A DNA stretch of 64,000 nt from Streptomonospora alba (GCF_000826685.1 NZ_JROO01000037.1:1-64000); one strand, 5' to 3'; counted from the first letter of the stretch, positions 1 to 9,404 are shown. Translations and numbers: made by a program. The notes: generated by a model not told the origin, from the letters alone.

Positions 1-85
1 GGGCCGCGGGCGCGGGCGCGGGCGGCTTGCGCGGCAAGGGGTGGCCTGGGCCCTGCCGTGGCTCGCCGACTCCGCCCGTCGCCGG

Positions 86-1051
86 TCAGGAGGAGGCCGG
101 CTCGGCGAGCGGGTAGGTGACGCCGGTCAGCTCTTCGGAGACCTGCCACAGGCGCCGCTGCGCAGTGGAGTCGTGGGAGCGGCCGTTGGAGTCGGTGAGC
201 TTCGGCGGGCCGGTGAACTCTCCGAATCCGGCCGGACCGTAGTAGCGGCCGCCGCGGACGTCGGTCTCGGTTGCCGCGTACAGCAGCGGGAGCACGCCGC
301 GCTCGGCGGTCTGGGCGATCCAGAAGTTGACGGGCCGGAGCGCGGATCCCATCGCCGCCCGCACCACGGGAGAGTGGTGCCGGAACAGCCCGGTGCGCGA
401 GACGCCCGGGTGCGCGGCCACGGACACGGCCGTCTCCCCGGCGGCCTGCAGGCGGCGCTGGAGCTCGTAGGCGAACATGAGGTTGGCGAGCTTGGACTGG
501 CCGTAGGCCGCGACGCGGTCGTAGCGGCGGGTGCGCCAGTGCAGGTCGTCGAAGTCGAGGCCGCCCCTGCGGTGCGCGACACTGCTCACCGTCACGATCC
601 GGGGGTCGCCGGCCGCGAGGATGCGGTCCAGCAGCAGGCCGGTGAAGGCGAAGTGGGCCAGATGGTTGACACCGAACTGCTGCTCGAAGCCCTCTGCGGT
701 GCGGCCCAGCGGCGGTGTCATCACTCCCGCGTTGTTGATCAGCAGGTCGATGCGGGACCGGTCGTCCCGCAGCCGCCGGGCGGCGGTACGCACCGAGTCG
801 AGTGAGGCCAGGTCCAGTTCCAGTGTCTCCAGGCGCGCGCCGGGCACCTCCGCGCGGATGGCCCCGGCCGCTTCCTCGCCCTTGGCCGTGTCGCGGCAGG
901 CGATCACGACCTCGGCCCCGCGCGCGGCCAGCGCGCGTGCGGCCTCGCGTCCCAGGCCGTTGTTGGCTCCGGTGATGACGGCGCACCGCCCGCTCTGGTC
1001 GGGCATCCGGTCAGCGGTCCAGTTCCGGTCGGGGGCCACTACGGATGGCAT
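86..1051 (-). CDS. SDR-family NAD(P)-dependent oxidoreductase (retinol dehydrogenase-like)
   Basis: 321 aa short-chain dehydrogenase. The N-terminal cofactor loop reads TGANNGLGREAA, followed by NNAGVM and the catalytic YGQSK (Tyr-x3-Lys); this layout is typical of the retinol dehydrogenase/WWOX-like branch, which reduces or oxidises carbonyl/alcohol groups with NADP(H). The ATG at 1051 is preceded by AGGGAG at good spacing; an upstream in-frame start would add only 14 unlikely residues. It is divergent from the TetR gene at 1307, which is the natural candidate regulator. The substrate cannot be told from the sequence. Confidence 0.9.
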   Translation of the reverse strand: MPSVVAPDRNWTADRMPDQSGRCAVITGANNGLGREAARALAARGAEVVIACRDTAKGEEAAGAIRAEVPGARLETLELDLASLDSVRTAARRLRDDRSRIDLLINNAGVMTPPLGRTAEGFEQQFGVNHLAHFAFTGLLLDRILAAGDPRIVTVSSVAHRRGGLDFDDLHWRTRRYDRVAAYGQSKLANLMFAYELQRRLQAAGETAVSVAAHPGVSRTGLFRHHSPVVRAAMGSALRPVNFWIAQTAERGVLPLLYAATETDVRGGRYYGPAGFGEFTGPPKLTDSNGRSHDSTAQRRLWQVSEELTGVTYPLAEPASS

Positions 1052-1306
1052 CGGCGTCTCCCTGGGCTGTACGTGCGTGCGGGTGCACGGCACGGCGGAC
1101 GGGGGCAGGGGCCGTCGTGCCGCGCATGCCGAACGGGGAACGGACGCCTTGCGCCCCGCCGTTCCCCTACCGCGACGGGATGTCTGTCACGTCCGCTCCG
1201 CGTGGTTTCGCACGAGCGCTTCGAAGGCGGTACTCGGGCACGCTATTCTGACCACTCGCCGACGCTTCCGGCCGCGACACGGGCCCAGCACAGAGCGGAT
1301 CAGCGC

Positions 1307-1912
1307 ATGGGCATCGAGCACGACAGCACCCGCCCGAAGCCGCATGAGGCACGCCCGCTGCGGGCCGACGCGCGGCGCAACCGCGAGCGCGTGCTGCGGG
1401 TGGCTCAGGAGGTGTTCGCCGCCGAGGGGCTGTCGGTGCCCGTGCACGAGATCGCGCGCCGGGCGGGCGTGGGCACCGGGACCGTCAGCCGCCACTTCCC
1501 CACCAAGCAGGCGCTGTTCCAGGCCGTTCTCCTCCAGCGCATGCACAGGTACGTGCGGCGTGCCCGGGCGCTGGGCGACAGCGATGATCCCGGCGGGGCC
1601 TTCTTCTCCTGCTTCGCCCTCCTCGTCGATGAGGGGGCGATGGACCGCGGGCTGGCCGACGCGATCAGCGGCACGGAGTTCGACAAGGCGACGATAGCCT
1701 CCGACCCCGATTACGACATCGTCGGCGCACTGAGCCGGCTGCTGGTGCACGCCCAGCGGGCCGGAGCGGTGCGCGCCGACCTGCAGGCCGCCGACGTCAT
1801 GGCACTGCTCCTGGGCTGCCTGTCGCGCAGCGCTGGCCCCGGCGACGACGCCTCCGCCGCCACACGCCGCCTCGTCACGGTCGCCTGCGCCGGTATGCGC
1901 CCCAGCGCCTGA
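1307..1912 (+). CDS. TetR-family transcriptional regulator
   Basis: 201 aa. The N-terminal helix-turn-helix is clear (VPVHEIARRAGVGTGTVSRHF, then PTKQALF) and is followed by a divergent ligand-binding domain of usual TetR length. ATG at 1307 is chosen because the HTH starts about 30 residues later, as in the family; the frame stays open upstream but lacks family-like sequence. A possible -10 (TATTCT, about 1244-1249) and an 8-bp palindrome CTTCGAAG (1219-1226) lie in the shared intergenic region with the divergent SDR. Probably represses itself and/or the SDR (inference). Confidence 0.88.
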   Translation: MGIEHDSTRPKPHEARPLRADARRNRERVLRVAQEVFAAEGLSVPVHEIARRAGVGTGTVSRHFPTKQALFQAVLLQRMHRYVRRARALGDSDDPGGAFFSCFALLVDEGAMDRGLADAISGTEFDKATIASDPDYDIVGALSRLLVHAQRAGAVRADLQAADVMALLLGCLSRSAGPGDDASAATRRLVTVACAGMRPSA

Positions 1913-2242
1913 GCTCGCCCCGCGCACCGAGCGGACCGGCGAGCGCCGAGGGGCGACCGGCCGGGACGAAACCTAGGGACTACCTCGCCCCACCCCTTGC
2001 GGTGCTTTGCGTGGATTTAGTAACGTCTCTTTCCAAATACGTAGGGTGACAGATCCGTGCATTTCAGTGATGTGCACGTCAGGCCCGCTCCGCGCCGGTT
2101 CGTCGGCTTTTCGACGGGGCGTCTCCCCTATCGGAGCGGGCCGCCAGCCAACCCCCTGTCGACAAGGGCGCAACCGGTCCGTGTCACCCCGCTGCGGTCT
2201 TCGGGCCGCGCGCGGGCCGGTCGGCGTCCGGATCGGTTGAGT
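1913..2242. other. Intergenic region upstream of the GH16 gene
   Basis: 330 bases with no supported gene. A locally AT-richer stretch (about 2010-2060) probably holds the GH16 promoter. No CelR-type operator like the one before the GH9 gene is present. The GH16 frame is open from 2057 but that part has an Arg/Pro-rich composition unlike a secreted protein. Confidence 0.4.
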
Positions 2243-3169
2243 GTGAATACCGCAACCCCCCGCACGAACCGCCGCCGCGGCCCTGTGCTGAGCACCGCGG
2301 CAGCGGTCTGCGCCGCTGCAGCGGCCGCGGCCGGACTGATCGCCGTGAACACCGGCGACGCGACGGGCTCGGCCGCGGCCGAGCCCGTCGCCGCTGCCGA
2401 AGCCGCCTCGGCCTCCGACGCCGGCGCGCTGGTCTGGCGTGACGAGTTCAACGCCGATGCCGGCACCGCCCCCGACCCCGGGAAGTGGAACGTCGAGGTC
2501 AACGGTGACGGCGGCGGCAACGACGAACTGCAGTACTACACCGACAGCCGCGACAACCTCGCCCACGACGGCGACGGCAACATGGTCATCACCGCCCGCG
2601 AGGGCAACCCGGCCGGGCACCAGTGCCACTACGGCCAATGCCAGTACACCTCGGGCCGGATGAACACCGCCGGCAAGTTCGAGCACGCCTACGGCCGGTT
2701 CGAGGCCCGTATCCAGATCCCCACCGGCCAGGGCATCTGGCCGGCGTTCTGGATGCTGGGCGGAGACTTCGACCAGGTCGGCTGGCCCGACAGCGGCGAG
2801 ATCGACATCATGGAGAACATCGGCAGCGAACCCGCCGATGTGCACGGCTCGCTGCACGGGCCCGGCTACTCCGGCGGAAACCCCATCACCGGCTCCTACT
2901 ACCACCCGCAGGGCTGGGCGTTCGCCGACACCTTCCACACCTTCTCGGTGGAGTGGAGCCCGGAGTCCATCACCTGGTTCGTCGACGGAAACGCCTATCA
3001 GACGTTCACCCCCGCCGACACCCGCGGCAACCCGTGGGTCTACGACCACCCGTTCTTCATGATCCTGAACGTGGCGGTCGGCGGCACGTGGCCCGGGGCG
3101 CCCGACGCGAGCACGCAGTTCCCGCAGCAGATGAAGGTCGACTACGTGCGCGTCTACGACCTGGGCTGA
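2243..3169 (+). CDS. Secreted glycoside hydrolase family 16 (endo-beta-1,3-glucanase/laminarinase type)
   Basis: About 308 aa. After a basic N-terminus and an Ala-rich hydrophobic signal segment, the mature part is a GH16 domain starting WRDEFN. The catalytic signature E-I-D-I-M-E sits near residue 185 (nucleophile and acid/base Glu), with further family landmarks GIWPAFWMLG, PFFMILNVAVGG and a C-terminal VDYVRVY. It lacks any carbohydrate-binding module. The bacterial GH16 laminarinase group hydrolyses beta-1,3 (and mixed) glucans. Start is uncertain: GTG 2243 or TTG 2237 best fit the signal peptide; no strong ribosome site is visible. It converges on the homogentisate operon across a shared hairpin. 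Confidence 0.9.
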   Translation: MNTATPRTNRRRGPVLSTAAAVCAAAAAAAGLIAVNTGDATGSAAAEPVAAAEAASASDAGALVWRDEFNADAGTAPDPGKWNVEVNGDGGGNDELQYYTDSRDNLAHDGDGNMVITAREGNPAGHQCHYGQCQYTSGRMNTAGKFEHAYGRFEARIQIPTGQGIWPAFWMLGGDFDQVGWPDSGEIDIMENIGSEPADVHGSLHGPGYSGGNPITGSYYHPQGWAFADTFHTFSVEWSPESITWFVDGNAYQTFTPADTRGNPWVYDHPFFMILNVAVGGTWPGAPDASTQFPQQMKVDYVRVYDLG

Positions 3170-3187
3170 GGCCCGGTCCAGACGTCA

Positions 3188-3234
3188 CCCGGAGCCGGGG
3201 CCGCCCCGCCGCAGGCGGGCGCCCCGGCTCCGGG
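3188..3234. terminator. Bidirectional hairpin between GH16 and fahA
   Basis: A 14-bp perfect stem (3188-3201 with 3221-3234) encloses a second inner 6-bp stem (3205-3210 with 3214-3219), giving an almost continuous hairpin. It lies 18 bp after the GH16 stop and 5 bp after the fahA stop on the other strand, so it can end both convergent transcripts. Confidence 0.85.
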
Positions 3235-3239
3235 CGTGT

Positions 3240-4466
3240 TCAGCCCTGCGCGGGCAGCACGCGGCCCGCCACCTCTCCCAGGCCGATCACCTCGGCCCCC
3301 GGGCCCGAGGTCGTGGCCGTGATGGTGACGGTGTCGCCGTCCTCCAGGAACGTGCGTGTGCTGCCGTCGGGCAGCTCGATGGGCTCCTCTCCGTTCCAGG
3401 ACAGCTCGATCAGCGACCCCCGCTCCTCCTTCTCGGACCCGCTGACCGTGCCCGAGGCGTAGATGTCGCCGGTGCGCAGCGATGCGCCGTTGACCGTCAG
3501 ATGCGCCAGCTGCTGGGCCGGGGTCCAGTACATCCGCGAGAACGGCGGCCGGGCGACGAGGTGGCCGTTGATCCGCACCTCCAGTCGCAGGTCCAGCCCC
3601 CACGGCTCGCCCGGGGCGTCGCGCAGGTACTCCAGCGGTTCCGGGTCGCGCTCGGGCGGGTCGACGCGGGCTTCCTGCAGAGCCTCCAGCGGCACCACCC
3701 ACGGCGACACCGACGTGGCGAAGGACTTGCCCAGAAACGGCCCCAGCGGCATGTTCTCCCAGGCCTGCAGGTCGCGGGCGGACCAGTCGTTGACAAGGAA
3801 CGCGCCGAACACGTGCTCGGTGAAATCGGAGACCGGCACCCTGCCGCCGGGCGCTGGCACGCCCACGACGAATCCGACCTCGGCCTCGATGTCCAGCCGC
3901 GTCGACGGCCCGAACTCCGGTTCCCCGGCGGAGGGCGGCTTGCGCTGGCCCATGGGCCGGACGATCTCAGTACCCGAGACCACCACGGTGCCCGAACGGC
4001 CGTGGTAGCCCAGGGGCAGGTGCTTCCAGTTGGGGCTCAGCGGCGGCTGGCCGGGCCGCAGGATCCGGCCGAGGTTGGTGGCGTGGTGCTCCGAAGAGTA
4101 GAAGTCGACGTAGTCGCCCACCTCGAAGGGCAGATGCATCCGCACGCGCGCACGCTCGAACAGGTACCGGTTGAGCGTGTCCTCATAAGCGGGGTCGGTC
4201 AGCCACGCGGTCAGCGACTCGCGCACCTGGCGCCAGGTCTGCGGGCCCGCTGCCATCAGCGGGTTGAGAACGGGCGCGTCGACGATCTCGGCGAAGGGCG
4301 CGTCCTGGGCGTGGGCGGCCGCGGCCAGGTCCAGCACCCACTCCCCCGCGGCCACGCCGACACGGGGCCGCCCGCCGTCGCCGGTACTGAAAACACCGTA
4401 GGGCAGGGTGGCCGGGCCGAACGGGTCGTCGTCGGCGATGCCCAGCCATGTGTGAGGAATACGCAC
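3240..4466 (-). CDS. fahA: Fumarylacetoacetase
   Basis: 408 aa, full length. Hydrolyses fumarylacetoacetate to fumarate and acetoacetate, the last step of homogentisate breakdown. The catalytic segment DFYSSEHHATN (about residue 124) matches the family His/metal-site motif (DFYSSxxHATN); YHGRSGTVVVSG and the metal-ligand region DIEAEVGFVVG follow. GTG start at 4466 is preceded by GAGAGGA. Last gene of the operon, 40 bp after the upstream 313-aa gene, and followed by a strong terminator. Confidence 0.96.
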   Translation of the reverse strand: MRIPHTWLGIADDDPFGPATLPYGVFSTGDGGRPRVGVAAGEWVLDLAAAAHAQDAPFAEIVDAPVLNPLMAAGPQTWRQVRESLTAWLTDPAYEDTLNRYLFERARVRMHLPFEVGDYVDFYSSEHHATNLGRILRPGQPPLSPNWKHLPLGYHGRSGTVVVSGTEIVRPMGQRKPPSAGEPEFGPSTRLDIEAEVGFVVGVPAPGGRVPVSDFTEHVFGAFLVNDWSARDLQAWENMPLGPFLGKSFATSVSPWVVPLEALQEARVDPPERDPEPLEYLRDAPGEPWGLDLRLEVRINGHLVARPPFSRMYWTPAQQLAHLTVNGASLRTGDIYASGTVSGSEKEERGSLIELSWNGEEPIELPDGSTRTFLEDGDTVTITATTSGPGAEVIGLGEVAGRVLPAQG

Positions 4467-4506
4467 GTGAATCGGGTCCTCTCGGGTCGGGGGGATGGGC
4501 GGGCGG

Positions 4507-5448
4507 TCACTCCAGAACCGCGGGCGAGAGCCGGCCGAGCGCGACCAGGTCCCCCAGCGGCTCCAGCACGCTGCAGGTACCGAACGAGGCGAACAGGGCG
4601 CGGACGGAGCGGGCCGCCTCGCCGCCGAGCGCCGCCGTCTCGGCCGCTACCCGCGCACCGTCGCCGACCGACAGCACACGGGCGACCTCGTCGTTGCCAG
4701 CGCCCTGCAGTGCGGCGTGCACGGCCAGCAGCACGTTGAGGAAGCCGTGGTGCTCGAAGCCGGTGGCGGCGTCGGTGTGGCGCACGGCGTGGTGCAATCC
4801 TGCCGTGCATTTGAGGGCCCGGCCGCGCTCGGCGGCGGCGCGCAGGACGGCGGCCAGCTCGGACGCGCCGGGGAAGGCGTCGGCGCGCGTGCCGCCGGTG
4901 CGCAGTTTGGCCAGCTGGGCGGTACCGGAGAGCGCGTCCAGGACCCGGCGCGGGTCGGCGCCGCGCGGCAGCTCGACGAACCCGGCGGCGTACGCGGGCA
5001 GGTGCGCCTCCAGCGCGGCGGCGGCACGCGACACCTCGGTCGCGGCCTGCGCGTCGTCATCGGAGCCGTGGGCGGCGACCTCCACGGCGACCGCCTCGAT
5101 CGCGGGCTGGGCCGCGGCCGCCTCCAGCGCCGGGCCCACGCCCTCGGGCCCCTCGGGCACCGTCACGCTGACCCGCAGCACGGCGCCGGGCCGGGTGCGC
5201 AGCGCCTCCCCGAGTTCGGGCAGGCGGCGGGCCGGCACCACGAAGGGCCCGGTCAGCGGGTTCTGGGGGCCGGTCCGGTAGCGCAGGTGGGCGTCGACCG
5301 CTTCGCCCATCGGGGCTTCGCCGGGCGGGAACAGGGCGGCGTCGTCCAGCAGCGCGGCATACAGCGCGGGTGTGGCGCTCGGCCCCGGCGCCGCACCCGC
5401 GTCCGGGCCGGCCTCCCCCGCTGCGCGGCCGCCCGGATGCGGGCTCAC
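4507..5448 (-). CDS. Unrecognised protein of the homogentisate operon
   Basis: 313 aa of unknown function. The GTG at 5448 overlaps the hmgA stop as GTGA and has GGAGG five bases upstream inside hmgA, so it is translationally coupled. Sequence features: DDAALFPPG near the N-terminus, LKCTAGLHHAVRH around the middle, a FEHHGFLNVLLA segment and an Ala-rich helical character; conserved-looking His residues and a Lys-Cys pair could form an active site. No membrane segment or signal peptide. Its place between hmgA and fahA makes it a candidate for the missing maleylacetoacetate isomerase step or an accessory role; this is inference only. Confidence 0.85.
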   Translation of the reverse strand: MSPHPGGRAAGEAGPDAGAAPGPSATPALYAALLDDAALFPPGEAPMGEAVDAHLRYRTGPQNPLTGPFVVPARRLPELGEALRTRPGAVLRVSVTVPEGPEGVGPALEAAAAQPAIEAVAVEVAAHGSDDDAQAATEVSRAAAALEAHLPAYAAGFVELPRGADPRRVLDALSGTAQLAKLRTGGTRADAFPGASELAAVLRAAAERGRALKCTAGLHHAVRHTDAATGFEHHGFLNVLLAVHAALQGAGNDEVARVLSVGDGARVAAETAALGGEAARSVRALFASFGTCSVLEPLGDLVALGRLSPAVLE

Positions 5449-6647
5449 TGCGGCCTCCGGCCGCCGGCCCACGTCCAGGCGTAGCCGGGGTCTTCGGCGG
5501 CCCGACCACCCTCACCCAGCTCCAGCGGACGGAAGGTGTCGACCATGACCGCCAGCTCCTCGAAGGCCTGCACACCCACGCTGGCCTCGTATGCGCCGGG
5601 CTGGGGCCCGTGGGAGTGCCCGCCCGGGTGCAGCGAGATCGAGCCCGGTCCGATGCCCGAGCCCTTGCGGGCTTCGTAGTCGCCCCCGCAGTAGAACATG
5701 ACCTCGTCGGAGTCGACGTTGGAGTGGTAGTAGGGCACGGGGATCGACAGCGGGTGGTAGTCGACCTTGCGGGGCACGAAGTTGCAGATCACGAAGTTGT
5801 GCGCCTCGAAGACCTGGTGGACCGGCGGCGGCTGGTGCACCCGCCCGGTGATCGGCTGGAAGTCGGCCACGTTGAACACGTAGGGGTAGAGGCAGCCGTC
5901 CCAGCCCACCACGTCGAAGGGATGGGCCGGGTAGGTGTAGCGGGTGCCGTCCACGCCGCCCGGGCCGCTGCCGCGGTGTTTGATCAGCACGTCGACGTCG
6001 CTGCCCTCGGCCAGCAGCGGCTCGCTCGGCCCGCGCAGGTCGCGCTCGCAGTAGGGCGCGTGTTCCAGGAACTGGCCGAAGCGCGAAAGGTAGCGCTTGG
6101 GCGGCGTGATGTGGCTGTTGGCCTCGACGGCGTAAGCGCGCAGGGGCTCCTCGCCCTCGGGGATCCACCGGTGGGTGGTGGCGCGCGGCAGGATCACGTA
6201 GTCGCCCCCGCCGACCTCCAGCGCCCCGAACACGGTCTCCACCATGGCGCGGCCCGATTCCACGTACACGCACTCGTCGCCGATGGCGTTGCGGTAGAGC
6301 TCGGAGGGCTGCCCGGCGGCGACGTAGCCGATGCGCACGTCGTCGTTGGCGAGGATCAGGCGGCGCCCGGTGACGGCGTCGGCCGCCTTCCACTCCTCGC
6401 CGAAGAGCCCGTGCAGCTTCAGGTGGCGCGGCACGAGCGGCGCGTTGGGCGTGCGGGTCTGGTCGGGCACCTGCCACGGGCGGGCGTCGGCGATGGCCGA
6501 GGGGATGTTGCGGTGGTACAGCAGCGAGGAGTCGGCGGAGAACCCCTCCTCGCCCATCAGTTCCTCGTAGTACAGCCCGCCCTCGGGCGTGCGGTGCTGG
6601 GTGTGCCGCGTGCGCGGGACCTCACCCACGTGCCGGTAGTACGCCAC
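5445..6647 (-). CDS. hmgA: Homogentisate 1,2-dioxygenase
   Basis: 400 aa cupin-fold non-heme Fe(II) enzyme that opens the ring of homogentisate to maleylacetoacetate. The iron-ligand regions are visible: HSNVDSDEVMFY (His about 306, Glu about 312) and HPGGHSHGP (His about 342-344). It is shorter than animal enzymes (about 445 aa), as usual for the actinobacterial form. GTG at 6647 is preceded by AAAGGAG; it starts 26 bp inside the upstream monooxygenase gene, implying coupling. The frame is open far upstream, but that part is antisense or out of frame to the monooxygenase gene. Confidence 0.96.
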   Translation of the reverse strand: MAYYRHVGEVPRTRHTQHRTPEGGLYYEELMGEEGFSADSSLLYHRNIPSAIADARPWQVPDQTRTPNAPLVPRHLKLHGLFGEEWKAADAVTGRRLILANDDVRIGYVAAGQPSELYRNAIGDECVYVESGRAMVETVFGALEVGGGDYVILPRATTHRWIPEGEEPLRAYAVEANSHITPPKRYLSRFGQFLEHAPYCERDLRGPSEPLLAEGSDVDVLIKHRGSGPGGVDGTRYTYPAHPFDVVGWDGCLYPYVFNVADFQPITGRVHQPPPVHQVFEAHNFVICNFVPRKVDYHPLSIPVPYYHSNVDSDEVMFYCGGDYEARKGSGIGPGSISLHPGGHSHGPQPGAYEASVGVQAFEELAVMVDTFRPLELGEGGRAAEDPGYAWTWAGGRRPQ

Positions 6648-8322
6648 CGTCCTGCTCCTTTCCTGGTCGCGGGATCCGCCCGGCGGCGGGTGCGCCGCCC
6701 AGGCAGGTGTCGGCGGCCGCGGTGACGGCCGCCGTGTCGTCCTCGTCGAGGACCGCGGCGATGTGGGCGTCGGGACGCAGCAGCCAGACCTCGCCGGGGC
6801 GGGCGTCCAGAGCCGCGGCCAGCGCCCCGTCGGGGTCGGCCTCCTCCAGCGCGAGCGCGGTGACGGGGGCGGCGGTGGCGCGCTGCGCTGCGGCTCGGGC
6901 GGCTTCGGCGCCGTGCGCGCTCGCGGCGATGACCGTGACCCCCTCGCGCGCCAGCGCGCGCAGCCGCGTGACGCCGGGTCTGTCCTCCACGTGCAGGGGG
7001 ACGTCGGGCACGAGCACGCCGGGGCAGGGCTCGGGCGCCTCGCCGCGCGGCGGACGGCCGGGGAAGGGCCGCTGCGCACACGGGGTGGTCAGCGCCGAGT
7101 CGGTGTACCAGAACGCCTCGAACAGCCGCCCGGAGTCGACTCGTGCGGCCGCGGCCGGATCGGAGCGGGCGCTTTCCAGCACACGCAGGCGGTGGGCGTG
7201 CTCCTCCTCGGTGCGGGGCACCAGGAACCGCATGGTGGCGCCGGTGACCTCGGCGTTGTCGCGGGCCGCGGCCAGTCTCTCGGCGGAGTAGCTCTCGACC
7301 AGGTGCGGGCCGCCCCAGCCGTTGAGGGCGAACGCCAGTTTCCAGGCGGCGTTCTCGGCGTCGTGCACCCCGGAGTTGAGGCCGCGCGCCCCGAAGGGGG
7401 CGACCAGGTGGGCGCAGTCGCCGGCCAGCAGCACCCGCCCGGCGCCCATGGGGTCGGCCACGCGGGTGTGGAAGCGGTAGACCGAGTGCCACACGATCTC
7501 GTAGGGGCGCTCGCCGATGATCTGGCGGATGCGCCGGTCCAGACCGCCCTGCGCCTCCTCGCGCTCCAGGTCGAAGTCGGGCGGCACCTGCCAGTCGATG
7601 CGGTAGACCGAGTCGGGGCAGGGATGGATGAGGATCTGGCGGCCCGGGTTCCACGCGGGGTCGAAGTAGAAGCGCCGCTCGCGCTCCCATCCGGCCAGAT
7701 CGGCGCGGATGTCGCAGATGAGGAACCGGTCGTCGAAGCTGGCGCCGCCGAAGTCGGCGCCGACCGCCTCGCGCGCCACCCGCCCGTGCGGGCCCAGGCA
7801 CGCCACCGCGTAGGAGCCGCGCAGCTCGACCGGGCCCGAGGGGGTCGCGCACCGCACGCGCACCCCGGCGTCGTCCTGGTCGATGGCGGTGACCTCGTGG
7901 TTCCAGTGCACGCGCAGCCCGGCCGCGGCCATGCGCTCGTCGAGGATGCGCTCGGTGCGGGATTGGGAGAGGTTGACGAACGGCGGCAGCGGCGAGGCGC
8001 CGCGGTCGCGCAGCCCGACGCTGAACAGCTCGTGGTCGCGGTAGAAGGTGCGGGCGGTGTCCCAGGTCAGCCCTTCCTCGGCGACGGCGTGGGCGCCCAG
8101 GTCCTCCCAGACGTCGAGCACGTCGCGCTGCTGGACGATGGCCTTGGATCCGACGGCCTCGCGCTCGGGGCGGGCGTCGACGACGGTCACGGGCAGGCCC
8201 CAGCGCGCCAGCAGCAGCGCCGCGGTCTGGCCCACCGGACCGGCGCCCAGCACCAGCACGGGTGCGGCCGCCCCGCCGAGCTCGGCCGACGGGGCGGGGG
8301 GCGGTACTGACTCCTCGGGCAT
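6622..8322 (-). CDS. FAD-dependent aromatic monooxygenase (PheA/TfdB family)
   Basis: 566 aa. N-terminal Rossmann motif VLGAGPVGQTAALLLARWG (GxGxxG), a middle DG-type region, and GRVLLAGDCAHLVAPFGARGLNSG, the FAD ribityl/pyrophosphate GD motif of class A flavin monooxygenases. A C-terminal thioredoxin-like extension is expected from the length. In this operon it most likely ring-hydroxylates a hydroxyphenylacetate-type acid to homogentisate using NAD(P)H and O2 (inference from context). ATG 8322 has GGAGG seven bases upstream. Overlaps hmgA by 26 bp. Confidence 0.93.
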   Translation of the reverse strand: MPEESVPPPAPSAELGGAAAPVLVLGAGPVGQTAALLLARWGLPVTVVDARPEREAVGSKAIVQQRDVLDVWEDLGAHAVAEEGLTWDTARTFYRDHELFSVGLRDRGASPLPPFVNLSQSRTERILDERMAAAGLRVHWNHEVTAIDQDDAGVRVRCATPSGPVELRGSYAVACLGPHGRVAREAVGADFGGASFDDRFLICDIRADLAGWERERRFYFDPAWNPGRQILIHPCPDSVYRIDWQVPPDFDLEREEAQGGLDRRIRQIIGERPYEIVWHSVYRFHTRVADPMGAGRVLLAGDCAHLVAPFGARGLNSGVHDAENAAWKLAFALNGWGGPHLVESYSAERLAAARDNAEVTGATMRFLVPRTEEEHAHRLRVLESARSDPAAAARVDSGRLFEAFWYTDSALTTPCAQRPFPGRPPRGEAPEPCPGVLVPDVPLHVEDRPGVTRLRALAREGVTVIAASAHGAEAARAAAQRATAAPVTALALEEADPDGALAAALDARPGEVWLLRPDAHIAAVLDEDDTAAVTAAADTCLGGAPAAGRIPRPGKEQDGGVLPARG

Positions 8323-8351
8323 GTCGCCTCCGTTCACTCGCGGCAGGGCAC

Positions 8352-9314
8352 TCAGCTCTGCAGCCGGTCCCAGACCTCGCGATCGCGTTCGGCGGTCCAG
8401 ATGACGGGGCGCTCGATCCCCGACAGCTCGTCCCACAGCCGCGACACGTCGAAGGGCAGGCAGTGCTCGAAGATGGGCCAGTGGCCGTAGGTGCCCACCA
8501 GCGCGGCGTGGGCGGCGGTGAAGGCCTCCTTGAGAGTGCCGCCGCGCCCGTGCACCGCGCCGACCTCGGCGATCATGGTGCCCAGGAAGTCGCGGGTCTG
8601 AGCGATGGCGGCGTCCACCGCCGCGCGCCCGTGGGTGACGGGGCCGCGCCCGCCGATGAGCGCCTCGGCGCGCAGCGCGGCGAGGCCGTCGAGGGTGGGG
8701 CCGGCCCAGTCGTAGTGGAAGGCGTCGCCGGTGTAGAGCGCGGCCTCGGCCTCGACCAGGTCGCCGGCGAAGAGGATGCGCTGCTTGGGCAGCCAGGCGA
8801 CGATGTCGCCCTCGGTGTGGCCGCGGCCGAGGTATTGCAGGACGAGCTGCCCGCGGTCGCCGCCCAGGTCGATGGTGGTGCGGTCGGAGAAGGTCAGTGT
8901 GGGCCAGGTCAGCCCGGGCACCGAGTCGGGATCCTTGGCCAGGCGCGGCATGCGGCCGAACTCGCTGGCCCAGTCGGCCTCGCCGCGTTCGGCGATCAGG
9001 TCGCGGGTCTTCTCGTGGGCGACGACGACGTCGGCGCCGAAGGCGCTGGCTCCCAGCACGCGAACCGCGTGGTAGTGCGAGAGCACGAGGTAGCGGATGG
9101 GCTTGTCGGTGTACTCGCGCAGCCGCGCCAGCCACTCGCGGGCGGCCGTGGGGGTGGCCATGGCCTCGAAGCAGACCAGGAAGTCCTCGCCTTCGATCGC
9201 GCCGATGTTGGGGTCGCCCTGGGCGGTAAGCGCGTAGACGCCGTCGGCGACGACCTCGAGCGTCTGCTCCTTCTCGGCGAGGTCGGCCGAAGAGGCGAAG
9301 GGTTTGGCTGCCAT
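8352..9314 (-). CDS. Metallo-beta-lactamase-fold protein with altered metal motif
   Basis: 320 aa. The fold is recognisable from SHYHAVRVLG, GRGHTEGD and LFAGDLVEAE. The usual HxHxDH motif reads HYHAVR: the first two His remain but the Asp-His pair is replaced, while the later GHT His and GD Asp are kept. Metal binding is therefore probably partial (single metal or altered). Gene lies 29 bp upstream of the monooxygenase gene in the homogentisate operon. Possible roles are thioester/lactone hydrolysis or accessory chemistry on a pathway intermediate; not decidable here. Confidence 0.88.
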   Translation of the reverse strand: MAAKPFASSADLAEKEQTLEVVADGVYALTAQGDPNIGAIEGEDFLVCFEAMATPTAAREWLARLREYTDKPIRYLVLSHYHAVRVLGASAFGADVVVAHEKTRDLIAERGEADWASEFGRMPRLAKDPDSVPGLTWPTLTFSDRTTIDLGGDRGQLVLQYLGRGHTEGDIVAWLPKQRILFAGDLVEAEAALYTGDAFHYDWAGPTLDGLAALRAEALIGGRGPVTHGRAAVDAAIAQTRDFLGTMIAEVGAVHGRGGTLKEAFTAAHAALVGTYGHWPIFEHCLPFDVSRLWDELSGIERPVIWTAERDREVWDRLQS

Positions 9315-9404
9315 CGGGATGTCTCCTCTTGCTGGGGTCGGGATCGGGTCGGCGAAGCGGGCGGCGGGCCGGCGGTGTGCTGCCGGTTCCTCGATTGGAG
9401 CCGA

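Noticed and set aside
1-85. Possible end of a gene at the left window edge
   Set aside because: Only a GC-rich stretch with repeated GGGCGC blocks; no frame with recognisable protein sequence.
6763-8310. Plus-strand open frame of about 515 codons opposite the monooxygenase gene
   Set aside because: No family features; antisense to a gene with clear FAD motifs.
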